A stretch of DNA of 64,000 nt from Sphingopyxis sp. 2PD (GCF_005503695.1 NZ_SCMU01000003.1:292393-356392), one strand, 5' to 3'; shown: positions 9,320 to 19,869, counted from the stretch's first letter. Numbers and translations are program-made. Notes: generated from the letters alone by a model not told the origin.

Positions 9320-10612
9320 CTACTTGAGACGCTGGCTGACCGATAGCGCATGCGCGGGAAGCCCCTCGGCCCCGGCAAGCGCGACCGCTGCGGGGCCGAT
9401 CGCAGCGAGGCTGGCTTCGTCCAGTGCGAGGAAGCTGGTGCGCTTCATGAAATCCGTAACCGACAAGCCGCTCGAAAAGCGCGCGCGGCGGCCGGTCGGG
9501 AGGACGTGGTTCGGCCCCGCGACATAATCGCCGATGGCCTCGGGCGTCTGACGGCCCAGGAACACCGAGCCCGCGTGACGGACCTTGGCGAACAGCGCAT
9601 CGGCCTCGGCGGGATCGACCGCGAGTTCGAGATGTTCGGGCGCGAGCCGGTCGCACAGCGGGATCGCATCGGCCAGCGTCGGCACGGTGATCACCGCGCC
9701 ATTGTCGGCCCAGCTCGCCTGCATCGTGGCCGCGGTGCCAAGCGTCGGGATGATCTCTGCGACCGCTGCCGCGACAGCGTCGGCAAAGTCGCTGTCGTCG
9801 GTGAACAGGATCGATTGGCTGGTCGGGTCATGCTCGGCCTGGCTGAGCAGGTCGGCGGCGATGATCCGCGCCTCGTTCTGGCTATCCGCGACGACGACAA
9901 TCTCGCTCGGTCCCGCGACCATGTCGATGCCGACGACGCCGTACAGCTGGCGCTTCGCTTCGGCGACCCACGCGTTGCCGGGGCCCGTGACAACGTCAAC
10001 GGGTGCAATCTTGTCGGTGCCATAAGCCAGCGCCGCGACAGCCTGCGCCCCGCCGACCCGCCAGATCTCATCGACCCCGCCGATATGCGCCGCCGCCATC
10101 ACCACCGGATTGGTCTCACCGCCCGGCGTCGGGGTCATCATGACGATACGCCGGACCCCTGCGACCTTCGCAGGCAGGATGTTCATCAACACCGACGACG
10201 GATAGGCGGCGCGACCTCCGGGAACATAGACCCCCGCCGCATCGACCGCGTTCCAGCGCGCGCCGAGCCGCGCGCCGGTGCTGTCGCGATAATCGCGGTC
10301 CTCCGGCAGCTGGGCGGCGTGATAAGCACGGATGCGGTCGGCGGCGAGATTGAGCGCGTCGCGCAGGTCCGGGACCAGCGCCTCATAGGCTGCGGCGCAT
10401 TCCGCCTTCGAGATGCCCCAGCCGCTCGCGTCCAAATCGAAGCGGTCGAATTTCGCGGTATATTCGGCCAGCGCGATATCGCCCTCGGACTTTACCCGCG
10501 CGATGATCGCCGCGACGTCGGCGGAAACGTCGGAATCGCTCTCGCGCCGGTCGTTGACCAGCGCGTCAAACGCGGCGGCAAAGCCCGGGTCGGAGGCGTC
10601 AAGCCGCCGCAT
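9320..10612 (-). CDS. hisD: histidinol dehydrogenase
   Basis: A 430-residue enzyme for the last two oxidations of histidine synthesis (histidinol to histidine, two NAD+). Family markers seen are [16 protein letters not shown], the region [48 protein letters not shown] and LLSQAEHDP (zinc and substrate ligands). The C-terminal block is APEHLELA with [19 protein letters not shown]. Its start overlaps the end of hisG by 14 bp, indicating translational coupling. Confidence 0.97.
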   Translation of the reverse strand: MRRLDASDPGFAAAFDALVNDRRESDSDVSADVAAIIARVKSEGDIALAEYTAKFDRFDLDASGWGISKAECAAAYEALVPDLRDALNLAADRIRAYHAAQLPEDRDYRDSTGARLGARWNAVDAAGVYVPGGRAAYPSSVLMNILPAKVAGVRRIVMMTPTPGGETNPVVMAAAHIGGVDEIWRVGGAQAVAALAYGTDKIAPVDVVTGPGNAWVAEAKRQLYGVVGIDMVAGPSEIVVVADSQNEARIIAADLLSQAEHDPTSQSILFTDDSDFADAVAAAVAEIIPTLGTAATMQASWADNGAVITVPTLADAIPLCDRLAPEHLELAVDPAEADALFAKVRHAGSVFLGRQTPEAIGDYVAGPNHVLPTGRRARFSSGLSVTDFMKRTSFLALDEASLAAIGPAAVALAGAEGLPAHALSVSQRLK

Positions 10613-11255
10613 CGCCCACCGCCTGACGGAACCGCTCGACCAGCGCCGGCACTTCGGCCGAGCGCAGCTTGAACGCGGCGCGATTGACGATCAACCGCGC
10701 CGACACCTCGCTGATGATTTTCTGCTCGGCGAGCGCATTTTCGACCAGCGTCCGCCCCGTCGATACCAGATCGACGATGTGCGAGGCGAGCCCCAGCTTC
10801 GGCGCGATTTCCATCGCGCCGTTGAGCTTGATGCACTCGGCCTGGATGCCCTGGCCTGCGAACCAGCGCCGCGTCGTCGCCGGATATTTGGTTGCGACGC
10901 GGATATGGCTTTCGCCCAGCCCCGGCGGCGCACTGCCCTCCGGTCCGGCCAGCGACAGCCGACAATGGCCGATGCCGAGGTCGACCGGCGCATACAACTC
11001 GCTGTAATCGAATTCGTCGACCACGTCGGACCCGACGATGCCCAGCTGCGCCGCGCCGTGCGCCACGAATGTCGCGACATCGAACGCGCGGACGCGGATC
11101 AGCGAGATATGCGTTTGGTTCGTCCCGAAAACCAAAGCGCGGCTTTTCTTGTCGAAAAAGTCTGCCGCGGGCTCGATCCCCACGCGCGCCAGCAGCGGCA
11201 GCGCCTCGTCGAGGATGCGTCCCTTGGGGATGGCAAAGATGATCGGTTCGGGCAT
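10599..11255 (-). CDS. hisG: ATP phosphoribosyltransferase, short form
   Basis: A 218-residue HisG. It joins ATP and PRPP in the first step of histidine synthesis. Landmarks are [16 protein letters not shown] at the N terminus, [12 protein letters not shown], and the PRPP-binding stretch [14 protein letters not shown]. At this length it lacks the C-terminal regulatory domain, and short forms normally need HisZ; no hisZ is in the window. The start is taken as MPEP at 11255; an in-frame ATG at 11270 is possible and neither has a strong ribosome site. The divergent DUF2332 gene starts 38 bp away. Confidence 0.95.
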   Translation of the reverse strand: MPEPIIFAIPKGRILDEALPLLARVGIEPAADFFDKKSRALVFGTNQTHISLIRVRAFDVATFVAHGAAQLGIVGSDVVDEFDYSELYAPVDLGIGHCRLSLAGPEGSAPPGLGESHIRVATKYPATTRRWFAGQGIQAECIKLNGAMEIAPKLGLASHIVDLVSTGRTLVENALAEQKIISEVSARLIVNRAAFKLRSAEVPALVERFRQAVGDAAA

Positions 11256-11293
11256 AAGCGTCGCGCACATAGGCGGCGACGGGGCAAAGGGCA

Positions 11294-12373
11294 ATGAGCG
11301 AGCGTTACGAGCCAATCGAACTGGGCGATACCGGACCCGTCGCAGTGCGTGCCGCCTTTGCCAATCAGGTCGCCTATTGCCGGGCCAACGGCGCCCCGGT
11401 GACCGCGCGGATCGTGGCGGCGCTGGCCGCGTTGCTCGACCAGCCTGCCAGCGAATTTGCCCGCCGGATCGCCGACTGGAAAGGTGCACCGCTCGCCGAT
11501 GCGCTGCCGCTACGCGCCGCGGGCGGACTGCACGCGCTGCACCTTGCCGGAACCGCGCACGAACTGGCGCCGATCTATGCCGATGCCTACGACATCAACG
11601 ATGCCGCGATCGTCGCCGGGGTCGTCGCTCGGCATGAGGCAGCACTGCTCCCGTGGCTCGACGGGCCGCCGCAGACCAACGAGGCGGGGCGCTCGTCGAA
11701 CTTCATTGCGGCGATGCTGTGGCTTGCCGACAAGGATTTGCCGCAGCGCTTCGACTGCTTCGAAATCGGGTCGAGCGCGGGGATCAACCTGATGATCGAC
11801 CGCTATCATTATGATCTCGGAGGTGTGCATGTCGGCCCGACACCGGGTGCGATGGCGTTCGCCCCCGAATGGCGCGGCAACCATCCGCCGATGCACGCCA
11901 TTGAATTTGCGGGCCTCAAAGGCTGCGACGTCGCGCCCGTCGACCTGACCGATCCGGCGCAGGCGCTGCGGCTGAAAGCCTATATCTGGCCCGAACATCA
12001 TGTCCGCTTCCAGCGCATGGAGGCCGCGATCGCTGCTGCGACCGAGCAGGCACCAAAGCTGATCCACGCCAACGCCGCCGACTTCGTCGAGGCCGAACTG
12101 GTGCGCCCGCAAGTCGAAGGCACGACCCGGGTGCTGATGCACTCAATCGTCTGGCAATATGTCCCCTCCGATCAGCAGGCGCGCGTCACCGCCGCAATGG
12201 AGGCTGCGGGGGCGCAGGCGACTGCGGCACGCCCGCTGGCGTGGATCGCGCTGGAAGCCAATCGGACCGTGCATCATCACGAGCTGGTGGTGCGATATTG
12301 GCCGGGCGGCGGCGCGCCGGTGAAACTGGCGCATGCGCACGCCCATGGCGCATGGGTGGAGTGGTTGGGGTAA
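11294..12373 (+). CDS. DUF2332 family protein
   Basis: A 359-residue cytoplasmic protein of the DUF2332 family, whose biochemical role is not established. Motifs include [33 protein letters not shown] (resembling a nucleotide- or SAM-binding GxSxGxN loop) and [11 protein letters not shown]. The C terminus is rich in His ([25 protein letters not shown]). It is transcribed away from hisG. A methyltransferase-like fold is a guess from the glycine loop only. Confidence 0.8.
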   Translation: MSERYEPIELGDTGPVAVRAAFANQVAYCRANGAPVTARIVAALAALLDQPASEFARRIADWKGAPLADALPLRAAGGLHALHLAGTAHELAPIYADAYDINDAAIVAGVVARHEAALLPWLDGPPQTNEAGRSSNFIAAMLWLADKDLPQRFDCFEIGSSAGINLMIDRYHYDLGGVHVGPTPGAMAFAPEWRGNHPPMHAIEFAGLKGCDVAPVDLTDPAQALRLKAYIWPEHHVRFQRMEAAIAAATEQAPKLIHANAADFVEAELVRPQVEGTTRVLMHSIVWQYVPSDQQARVTAAMEAAGAQATAARPLAWIALEANRTVHHHELVVRYWPGGGAPVKLAHAHAHGAWVEWLG

Positions 12374-12429
12374 GGGCTGGCAGCGACTGAAGTAAGACGT
12401 CGCCCCCCAAAGCCAGCGCACCCCCAAGC

Positions 12430-12900
12430 CTAAAGTCGCGCCTCCAACTGCGCCAGCAACCGCTGCACCGGCGTCGCGGCCTGCGGCGCGTTCCAGCCCG
12501 CCTCGATCTGCGCGATGCGTTCGAACAGACGTTCGCTCGCCGCGATGATGCGCTGCACCGATCCTTCGAATCCGTCGCAAACGCCCCAGTCGGCGGCGAT
12601 CGGATCGCCGATGCGCGCCGCGCTGTCGTTGGGACCGGCGCCCGGATCGCCCGCCATCATCGCACGGCGATGGAGCAGCCATGCGATGACGTGCATCAGC
12701 CGCGTCGTCGTCTTGAGCGATTCGCACGCGAGGCTGATCTGCATCAGACCGTCGCGCCGGGAACTGCTGAGGTCGCGCTGCGCGGCAAAGGCCGCGTGCG
12801 CTTCGTCCGCGAGCACCATGGCTTCGACATAGAGATTTTCGACCTGGGCGCGTTGCACCGGCGCTGCGATTGCCATCATGTCTGAATGCTGGGCCACCAT
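12430..12900 (-). CDS. DUF1465 / RcdA-family protein
   Basis: A 156-residue, mostly helical protein with the DUF1465 pattern: VQRAQVENLYVEAMVLADEAHAAF, then MQISLACESLKTTTRLMHVIAWLL, and a C-terminal helix ending PVQRLLAQLEARL. In Caulobacter the family member RcdA helps deliver CtrA and other substrates to ClpXP at the swarmer-to-stalked transition. Here the role is inferred from family only. Methionines at positions 8 and 9 are alternative starts. It is next to a YdcH gene on the same strand, 80 bp away. Confidence 0.8.
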   Translation of the reverse strand: MVAQHSDMMAIAAPVQRAQVENLYVEAMVLADEAHAAFAAQRDLSSSRRDGLMQISLACESLKTTTRLMHVIAWLLHRRAMMAGDPGAGPNDSAARIGDPIAADWGVCDGFEGSVQRIIAASERLFERIAQIEAGWNAPQAATPVQRLLAQLEARL

Positions 12901-12980
12901 CTACCGATGGATGCCACGGCTGCCCGGCAATGCAATGGCGGTAACCATGAAATCGCTGCCTGCCGTCGTCCCGTTTTGAG

Positions 12981-13178
12981 TCAGGCGATGATGTCGGGCA
13001 GCAGTTGATCCTCGCACCACGCAATTTCATCGCGCAGCCTGAGCTTGCGTCGCTTCAGGCGTGCGAGTTGCAACTGGTCGGGGACCGCCGCCTCGCCGAG
13101 CGCAATAATCGCGGCGTCGAGGTCGCGATGCTCGACGCGAAGCAGTTCCAGGCGCTGGGTAATTTCATCGGTGCTCAC
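12981..13178 (-). CDS. YdcH (DUF465) family small protein
   Basis: A 65-residue helical-hairpin protein: STDEITQRLELLRVEHRDL, a short turn, then LQLARLKRRKLRLRDEIAW. The two heptad-rich helices with a basic second helix are typical of DUF465, a family without assigned function. The start is a GTG at 13178 with AGGGAAG five bases upstream, preferred over an ATG at 13214. A second member is encoded divergently 125 bp away. Confidence 0.8.
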   Translation of the reverse strand: MSTDEITQRLELLRVEHRDLDAAIIALGEAAVPDQLQLARLKRRKLRLRDEIAWCEDQLLPDIIA

Positions 13179-13303
13179 GCGCGCTTCCCTGCCACGTTCA
13201 CCACTGGTCCGCAACGGGGACCGGCTGGCCGAATCGCGACGACATTCGTGCCGATTCGTGATTTACTCGGACCTGCCAATCGAGTCGAAAAGGAGAATGG
13301 TCC

Positions 13304-13462
13304 ATGAGCACGTCGCATCTTTCCGCCCTGAAGTCGCGCCACGCGAACCTCGACGAGAAAATTGCGAATGAAGAGCGGCGCCCTGCGCCCGACATGGCAG
13401 CGCTGGCGCAGCTGAAAAAGCAGAAGCTGAAAGTGAAGGAAGAGATGCTCGCGATCGCTTGA
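13304..13462 (+). CDS. YdcH (DUF465) family small protein
   Basis: A 52-residue protein beginning MSTSHLSALKSRHANLDEKI. It has a short RRPAPDMAALAQ turn and a lysine-rich second helix LKKQKLKVKEEML. AGGAG is placed correctly before the ATG. It is the divergently transcribed partner of the YdcH gene at 12981-13178; the basic second helix is shared. Function unknown. Confidence 0.8.
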   Translation: MSTSHLSALKSRHANLDEKIANEERRPAPDMAALAQLKKQKLKVKEEMLAIA

Positions 13463-13511
13463 CGATCGCCAGTCGTTACCGCCCCGCTGATGCTGCCCTA
13501 AACCGGATGCA

Positions 13512-13901
13512 TCAGCGTCGGCGGTACAGCGGCCCCCGTTCGAGGCCCGAACGCCGCAGATGCGGTGGCAAATCGGACTGCGACACCACCTGACGACGCA
13601 CCGCCTGCGGATCGATCTGATGATCGAAGGCGATCCCGAACTTGCCTTCGCCCGCCCATACGACGCGCCCCGGCACCGGACCGATATTTTTCAGATCGAT
13701 CTCGATCGCCGCGCCCTGTTCGACGCGGACCTTGCCCTCGGCCAGCATGCCGCCCGGCGACAGGTTGCGCACCCGGACGATAACCGGATCGGTGCGACCC
13801 GGCAGGATCAATCCGGCCTGCAGGAACAGACTGTCCCGATCTGCGCCGCGCGACAGCGCTGCGACTTCTTCATCAACCGATACCGGCCCACGCGAATCCA
13901 T
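13512..13901 (-). CDS. PilZ-domain protein
   Basis: A 129-residue single-domain protein. The PilZ core is visible as VRNLSPGGMLAEGKVRVEQGAAIEIDLKN, with the strand VPGRVVWAGEGKFGIAFD; NLSPGGM corresponds to the (D/N)xSxxG c-di-GMP-binding motif. The upstream arginine motif (RxxxR) is only loosely represented (R36-V-R-V-R-N), so ligand binding is likely but not certain. It lies between YdcH and dksA, transcribed with dksA direction but 104 bp away. Confidence 0.8.
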   Translation of the reverse strand: MDSRGPVSVDEEVAALSRGADRDSLFLQAGLILPGRTDPVIVRVRNLSPGGMLAEGKVRVEQGAAIEIDLKNIGPVPGRVVWAGEGKFGIAFDHQIDPQAVRRQVVSQSDLPPHLRRSGLERGPLYRRR

Positions 13902-14005
13902 TGCGACCCATTCCCCGCGTTGTTGTCAGGGTCGCGAATCTAGAGTTCAGCCGTTGCCGAAATGTAAATTGCCGCCAGTGATCGGGCCTTTTGTCCCGGC
14001 GCGGA

Positions 14006-14467
14006 TCAATCTTCGCGCGAAATCCGTTCGTTGCGCTCGTGACGCTCCTGCGCCTCCAGCGTCATGGTGGCAATCGGACGCGCCTGCAGGCGGGCCAGCG
14101 AGATCGGTTCGCCGGTGACTGCGCAATAGCCATATTCGCCTTCATCGATGCGGCGGATCGCCGAATCGATCTTGGCAATCAGCTTGCGCTGGCGGTCGCG
14201 GGTACGAAGCTCGATCGCCCAATCGGTCTCGCTCGACGCGCGATCGGCGAGATCGGGTTCGCGCAGCGGCCCGTCTTGCAAATGCGCCAGCGTCGATTCG
14301 GATTCGGACAGGATGGACTTTTTCCAGGCGAGCAGCAGACCGCGGAAATACTCCTGCTGCCGCTCGTTCATAAACTCTTCGTCGTCGCCAGGAACATAAT
14401 CCGTATCGAGATTTGATTTGGCTTCGCGAAGCGCGTCAGCGCCAACGTCGGCAATCTTGGTCGGCAT
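14006..14467 (-). CDS. dksA: DksA/TraR-family RNA polymerase-binding regulator
   Basis: A 153-residue DksA. The coiled-coil region has the acidic tip preceded by EFMNERQQEYFRGLLLAWKKSIL, and the C-terminal part is the zinc-finger-like segment YGYCAVTGEPISLARL followed by ARPIATMTLEAQERHE. With ppGpp it alters promoter opening at rRNA and amino-acid genes. Only the first of the four zinc cysteines of E. coli DksA remains; the others are replaced by T and non-Cys residues. This is a pattern known in alphaproteobacterial DksA proteins. The start is MPTKIADVG at 14467. Confidence 0.92.
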   Translation of the reverse strand: MPTKIADVGADALREAKSNLDTDYVPGDDEEFMNERQQEYFRGLLLAWKKSILSESESTLAHLQDGPLREPDLADRASSETDWAIELRTRDRQRKLIAKIDSAIRRIDEGEYGYCAVTGEPISLARLQARPIATMTLEAQERHERNERISRED

Positions 14468-14904
14468 GAGGGGCTCTCGCGTCCTTTCCTGTCACCGCGC
14501 GACCGGCCATGCGGCGCAGGGAGTGGCGCGCCTATAACCAGCCGCTGGTTTCGATACAAGCGCCGAAGCAGCCAATAGCGTCGACGCGTGAAGCATGGCT
14601 GAACGGAGACGATGATCGCAGCGATTCTGGGTGGCCGATCACGCCTTGCGTCATCGATCGCCGAAGCCCGGTTTAGGGCCGAAGGTTAACCAATCGCATA
14701 GAATCATTGCGATTTCCGTACTATTTTGGGACAAGAACGGCGATTTGGGTTGATTCCGATGCTCTTTTCCCGCTGTCGGACAGGCAAACGCGGTTAACGC
14801 AATTGCCGCGTTCGCAAAGCTTTGACCTTTTGGGGTATAGCGAAGGTGAAACGGGTGTCGGTAGCTGGCGCTTTGCACCTGCAACGGGAAAGAAAGAGAA
14901 ACCT
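14468..14904. other. intergenic region between dksA and the Ser-rich protein gene
   Basis: A 437-bp non-coding stretch between divergent genes. It must contain both promoters. AT-rich patches occur around 14690-14730 (ggttaaccaatcgcatag and following), suitable for the rightward promoter. I see no RNA gene, no clear operator and no conserved reading frame. Confidence 0.5.
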
Positions 14905-16179
14905 ATGTCTGTCCGAATGGCCCTCGCCAAGCTTTGCGCCTGCACCTGTGGCGGCGCGCTCATCGGCACCGGCGCGATGCAGATTACCGATGTTCCCAAG
15001 GCGCGGGCGCAGACGGCCAAATCCTGTTCGCCCTGCGTTGGCAAAAAGGTCGTTCGCAAGCGCCATGCGGCGCGCAAGCCGGTGAAACGGATCCGCCGCG
15101 TCGTCACGACGAAGCGCGTCATCCGCACCGCGACCCCGCAAACGCAGGTGGTGACGCAGACGATCCCCCTGCCCCCCATCCCTTACGCGCCCTTCCCGCA
15201 GCGCGGCGGTTTTGAAGGCGGCGGCAGCGGCGGCGGCGTGACCGTTATCGGCGGCGGCTTCGGCGGCGGTTTCGGCGGCGGCTTTTTCGGCGGCTTCTTT
15301 GGCGGCAGCAGTTCGGGCGGCGGCGGCAGCGTGGTGGTCACATCGACGACCACCGGCGGCCTCAGCACGACCAGCAGCAGCACGTCGGGCGGCGTGTCCA
15401 CCTCGACGGGCGGCGTCAGCACCTCGACCTCGACCGGCGGCGTGTCGACTTCGACTGGCAGCGTGAGCACGTCGAGCGGCGTGTCGACCTCAACCGGCGG
15501 GGTTTCGACCTCGACGGGTGGCGTGTCGACTTCGACCGGCGGGGTCAGCACCTCGACCGGCGGCGTTTCGACCTCGTCGGGCAATGTCAGCACATCGTCG
15601 GGTAACGTCTCGACGTCGTCGGGCAACGTCAGCACCTCCTCGTCGAGCAGCAGTTCGTCGTCGAGCTCCTCCTCGTCGTCATCCTCGTCCAGCTCGTCCT
15701 CGTCGGGCGGCAGCTCGTCGAAGGGCGGTTCGTCGCACGGCAGCTCGGGCTGGGGCAGCTCGTCCCACGGCAGTTCGGGCGGATCGAATGGTTCGAGCGG
15801 CAGCTCGGGCGGTTCCAGCAGCAGCAGTTCGGGCGGATCGAGCAGCTCGTCGTCGAGCTCGTCGTCCTCCTCATCGTCGAGCAGCAGCACGTCGAGCGGC
15901 GCGACCTCGTCGGGCGCGACCGGCGGCAGCAGCAGCTGGGGTTCGACGGGCAGCACGAGCACGGGAAGCTCCAGCTCGTCGTCTTCGTCGTCGAGCAGCA
16001 GCTCGTCGTCATCCTCGTCTTCGTCGTCCAGCTCGGGCGGAACCACCAGCACCTCGTCGGGCACCCCGACCCCGGTGCCGGCGCCGCCGATGCTGCTGCT
16101 GTTCGGCGCCGCGGCCGCCGCGCTGGTCGCGCGCCGCCGCGCCGCCAATCGTAACGACAAGGACGCCGACGCGGCTTAA
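14905..16179 (+). CDS. Gly/Ser-rich exported protein with CTERM-like sorting tail
   Basis: A 424-residue protein. The N terminus has a signal-like segment (ALAKLCACTCGGALIGTGAM, then ARAQ). A Lys/Arg-rich stretch with CSPCVGKK follows, then a glycine-rich part (GGGFGGGFGGGFFGGFFGG). Next come about ten GGVSTST repeats (roughly nt 15380-15640), and long polyserine blocks reach to about nt 16040. The C terminus reads PTPVPAPPMLLLFGAAAAAL, then VARRRAANR: a short proline motif, one membrane helix and an arginine cluster, the design of PEP-CTERM exosortase substrates but with PAP instead of PEP. Probably a surface or exopolysaccharide-associated protein. It has its own terminator. The antisense reading frame is compositional. 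Confidence 0.8.
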   Translation: MSVRMALAKLCACTCGGALIGTGAMQITDVPKARAQTAKSCSPCVGKKVVRKRHAARKPVKRIRRVVTTKRVIRTATPQTQVVTQTIPLPPIPYAPFPQRGGFEGGGSGGGVTVIGGGFGGGFGGGFFGGFFGGSSSGGGGSVVVTSTTTGGLSTTSSSTSGGVSTSTGGVSTSTSTGGVSTSTGSVSTSSGVSTSTGGVSTSTGGVSTSTGGVSTSTGGVSTSSGNVSTSSGNVSTSSGNVSTSSSSSSSSSSSSSSSSSSSSSSSGGSSSKGGSSHGSSGWGSSSHGSSGGSNGSSGSSGGSSSSSSGGSSSSSSSSSSSSSSSSSTSSGATSSGATGGSSSWGSTGSTSTGSSSSSSSSSSSSSSSSSSSSSSSGGTTSTSSGTPTPVPAPPMLLLFGAAAAALVARRRAANRNDKDADAA

Positions 16180-16226
16180 GCAATCCACTGGCGGTCCGGG
16201 GGGGCTTTTACCCAGACCACCTACTG

Positions 16227-16258
16227 AAGGGTCGCCTTTCGGGGCGGCCCTTTTTTAT
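16227..16258 (+). terminator. intrinsic terminator after the Ser-rich protein gene
   Basis: A stem of aagggtcgcc against ggggcggccctt with a short loop, followed by six T, lies 48 bp after the stop codon. Confidence 0.75.
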
Positions 16259-16260
16259 GA

Positions 16261-17760
<1,500 letters not shown>

Positions 17761-17766
17761 TACAAT

Positions 17767-17841
17767 CGTCACCCCGGACTTGATCCGGGGTCCCGCTCAG
17801 CGACGGCGAAAGCGGGAGCCCGGATCAAGTCCGGGGTGACG
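17767..17841. repeat. intergenic inverted repeat, CACCCCGGACTTGATCC class
   Basis: The arms cgtcaccccggacttgatcc (17767 onward) and its reverse complement (ending 17841) are nearly perfect over about 23 bp each, with a 29-bp centre. The element begins 6 bp after serS and ends just before the surE ribosome site, so it may end the serS transcript. Confidence 0.85.
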
Positions 17842-17859
17842 AAAAAGGAAAGATCAAAA

Positions 17860-18633
17860 GTGCGCATCCTCCTCACCAACGACGATGGCTATCACGCCCC
17901 CGGCATGGCCGTGCTCGAAGCGATCGCCCGCCAGCTCAGCGACGATATCTGGGTCTGTGCCCCGGCCGAGGAACAGTCGGGTGCCGGCCATTCGCTGACC
18001 CTGTCACGCCCGGTGCGGATTCGCGAACATGGACCGCAGCGCTGGTCGTGCAGCGGCACCCCGACCGATTCGGTGATGATGGCGATCAGCAAGCTGATGC
18101 CCGAAAAGCCCGACCTGATCCTGTCGGGCGTCAACCGCGGCGCCAATCTGGGCGACGACGTCACCTATTCGGGCACCGTTTCGGCGGCGATCGAGGGTGC
18201 GCTCGCGGGCATCCGCTCGATCGCGCTCAGCCAGGTTTATGCGAAGGAAGGCATGGGCGACACGGTGCCGTTCGAACCCGCCGAAACATGGGGCGCCAAG
18301 GTCCTGCGCCCGCTGCTCGACCTCGACATGGCGCCGCGCACGCTGATCAACATCAATTTCCCCGCGATCCCCGCCGCCGATGTGCAGGGCATCCGCGTGA
18401 CGCGGCAGGGTTTCCATGACTATGGACGGGGTTCGATCGTCGAAGGCACCGACCCGCGCGGTTACCGCTATTACTGGTTCGGGCTGCACGGCATCGAACA
18501 TTCGCCGGGCCACGACAGCGATCTGGAAGCGATCGACGACCGCTATATCTCGGTCACCCCGCTCCAGCTCGACCTGACGCACGACGCATCGCTGGCGGCG
18601 CTGCGCGGGGCGTATGGGGCCGAAACCCCTTAA
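17860..18633 (+). CDS. surE: 5'/3'-nucleotidase SurE
   Basis: A 257-residue survival protein, a metal-dependent phosphatase that dephosphorylates nucleoside monophosphates. The active site is seen in ILLTNDDGYHAPGM (adjacent Asp pair) and LSGVNRGANLGDDVTYSGTV (Asn and Ser ligands). The C-terminal part contains YISVTPLQLDLTH. A GTG at 17860 is used as start, eight bases after AAGGAAAG; the ATG 24 bp upstream lies inside the preceding repeat. The downstream gene is an NlpD-like lipoprotein, the usual surE neighbourhood. Confidence 0.95.
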   Translation: MRILLTNDDGYHAPGMAVLEAIARQLSDDIWVCAPAEEQSGAGHSLTLSRPVRIREHGPQRWSCSGTPTDSVMMAISKLMPEKPDLILSGVNRGANLGDDVTYSGTVSAAIEGALAGIRSIALSQVYAKEGMGDTVPFEPAETWGAKVLRPLLDLDMAPRTLININFPAIPAADVQGIRVTRQGFHDYGRGSIVEGTDPRGYRYYWFGLHGIEHSPGHDSDLEAIDDRYISVTPLQLDLTHDASLAALRGAYGAETP

Positions 18634-18717
18634 CTTCGTCATCCCGGCGCAGGCCGGGATCTCGCTATCGCGGACCAATGCAAGGGAGAGATCCCGGCCT
18701 GCGCCGGGATGACGAAG
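18634..18717. repeat. intergenic inverted repeat, CATCCCGGCGCAGGCCGGG class
   Basis: The arms cttcgtcatcccggcgcagg (from 18634) and its reverse complement (ending 18717) extend to about 30 bp each, with a 24-bp centre. It starts at the surE stop codon and overlaps the longest possible start of the next gene. Confidence 0.85.
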
Positions 18718-18786
18718 ATACGAAACCCGTGCCGGAGTGAAACAGAAGTTCTAGCCACCGTCCCAAAGCTTTGGCAAAAGCCTTGC

Positions 18787-19869
18787 GTGGGGCAAATCAG
18801 GCATCATGGCGGGATAGTTCTGGGCGCGCTGGCGCTCGCCGGTTGCATTCCGGCTGCACCTACCCCGCCGCCGCGACCCGCGCCCCCCGCGCCTGCCCCA
18901 ACAATGCTCCCGGACAGCTTCGACTTCGAGCCCCGCACGCTAACCGACGTCGTCGGCGGCGATGCCCGCCCGACCTGGACACTGAAGCCCGTCGCGACCA
19001 ACGCCGTTCAGGTCGCCGCAGGCAGCTACACCGTCCGCCCCGGCGACACGCTGCGGGCGATCGGGGAGATGAGCGGCGCGGGGTCCGAAGCGATCGCGCT
19101 GGAAAACGATCTCACCCCGCCCTTCACGCTGCGCACCGGGCAATTGCTGCGCATCCCCGCCGGACTCTATCACCGCGTCGGCACCGGGGAGACCGGAATC
19201 GGCATCGCGCGCGCCTATGGCGCCGACTGGGGCGAGATCATCACGATCAACGCGCTCGCCGAACCCTATATCCTCCGCGTCGGCCAGCGGCTGCGTCTAC
19301 CCTCCGACGCACGCCCCGCCCCACCCGGTCCGGTCAACGTCGGCGCCCGCGCCGCCGCCTTCACCCTCGACATCGACGACATCGTCACCGGCAGCCAGCC
19401 CGCACTGGCCGAGGCCGCGCGCCCGACCACCGGCAACGCCGCGCCGCGCCAGCCGGTTACCACTGCGATCGCCACACCGGCGCGCTTCGCTGGCCGCTTC
19501 GAATGGCCATTGAACGGTCCGATCCTGGCGCGCTTCGGCCCGCTCGCGCCGGGCAAGGTCAGCGACGGGATCAACATCGCGGCCGCCGCGGGCACCCCGA
19601 TCCGCGCCGCCGCCGACGGCGTTGTCGCCTATGCCGGCGACCAGATCGGCGTTTATGGCGGGCTGATCCTGATCAACCATGGCGGCGGCTGGGTCAGCGC
19701 CTATGGCCATGCCGCACGGATCGATGTGCAGCGCGGTCAGGCGGTGCGGAGCGGCGATGTCATCGGGCGCGCGGGGGCGACCGGACAGGTCCAGACATCG
19801 CAACTCCATTTCCAGCTGCGCAAAAATCGCATACCGGTCGATCCGATGAAGCAATTGCCACCCCGATGA
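18787..19869 (+). CDS. LysM/M23 lipoprotein with degenerate active site (NlpD-like)
   Basis: A 360-residue protein. It has a lipobox (LALAGC, Cys20), a proline-rich spacer, two LysM domains (SYTVRPGDTLRAI... and LYHRVGTGETGIGI...) and a C-terminal M23/LytM fold from FEWPLNGPILARFG onward. The zinc-binding H-x(3)-D of active M23 enzymes is replaced (SDGINIA), and the later HxH is QLH. It is therefore probably an amidase activator like NlpD or EnvC rather than a hydrolase. GTG 18787 is a tentative start; the ATG at 18709 lies in a repeat. Its stop overlaps the next start (ATGA). Confidence 0.85.
   Translation: MGQIRHHGGIVLGALALAGCIPAAPTPPPRPAPPAPAPTMLPDSFDFEPRTLTDVVGGDARPTWTLKPVATNAVQVAAGSYTVRPGDTLRAIGEMSGAGSEAIALENDLTPPFTLRTGQLLRIPAGLYHRVGTGETGIGIARAYGADWGEIITINALAEPYILRVGQRLRLPSDARPAPPGPVNVGARAAAFTLDIDDIVTGSQPALAEAARPTTGNAAPRQPVTTAIATPARFAGRFEWPLNGPILARFGPLAPGKVSDGINIAAAAGTPIRAAADGVVAYAGDQIGVYGGLILINHGGGWVSAYGHAARIDVQRGQAVRSGDVIGRAGATGQVQTSQLHFQLRKNRIPVDPMKQLPPR

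Noticed and set aside
15379..15640. possible CRISPR-like tandem repeat
   Set aside because: The periodic units encode GGVSTST in frame, differ at third codon positions and have no unique spacers; it is a protein repeat.
15183..16160. 325-codon minus-strand open frame rich in Asp, Glu, Leu and Pro
   Set aside because: It is the mirror of the Gly/Ser repeats (tcg and agc become cga and gct in this frame), with no start signal or signal peptide.
18771..19865. N-terminal extension of the K+ channel frame
   Set aside because: It runs in the +2 frame through the NlpD-like gene; the real start is the ATG at 19866, in a 4-bp overlap with the preceding stop.
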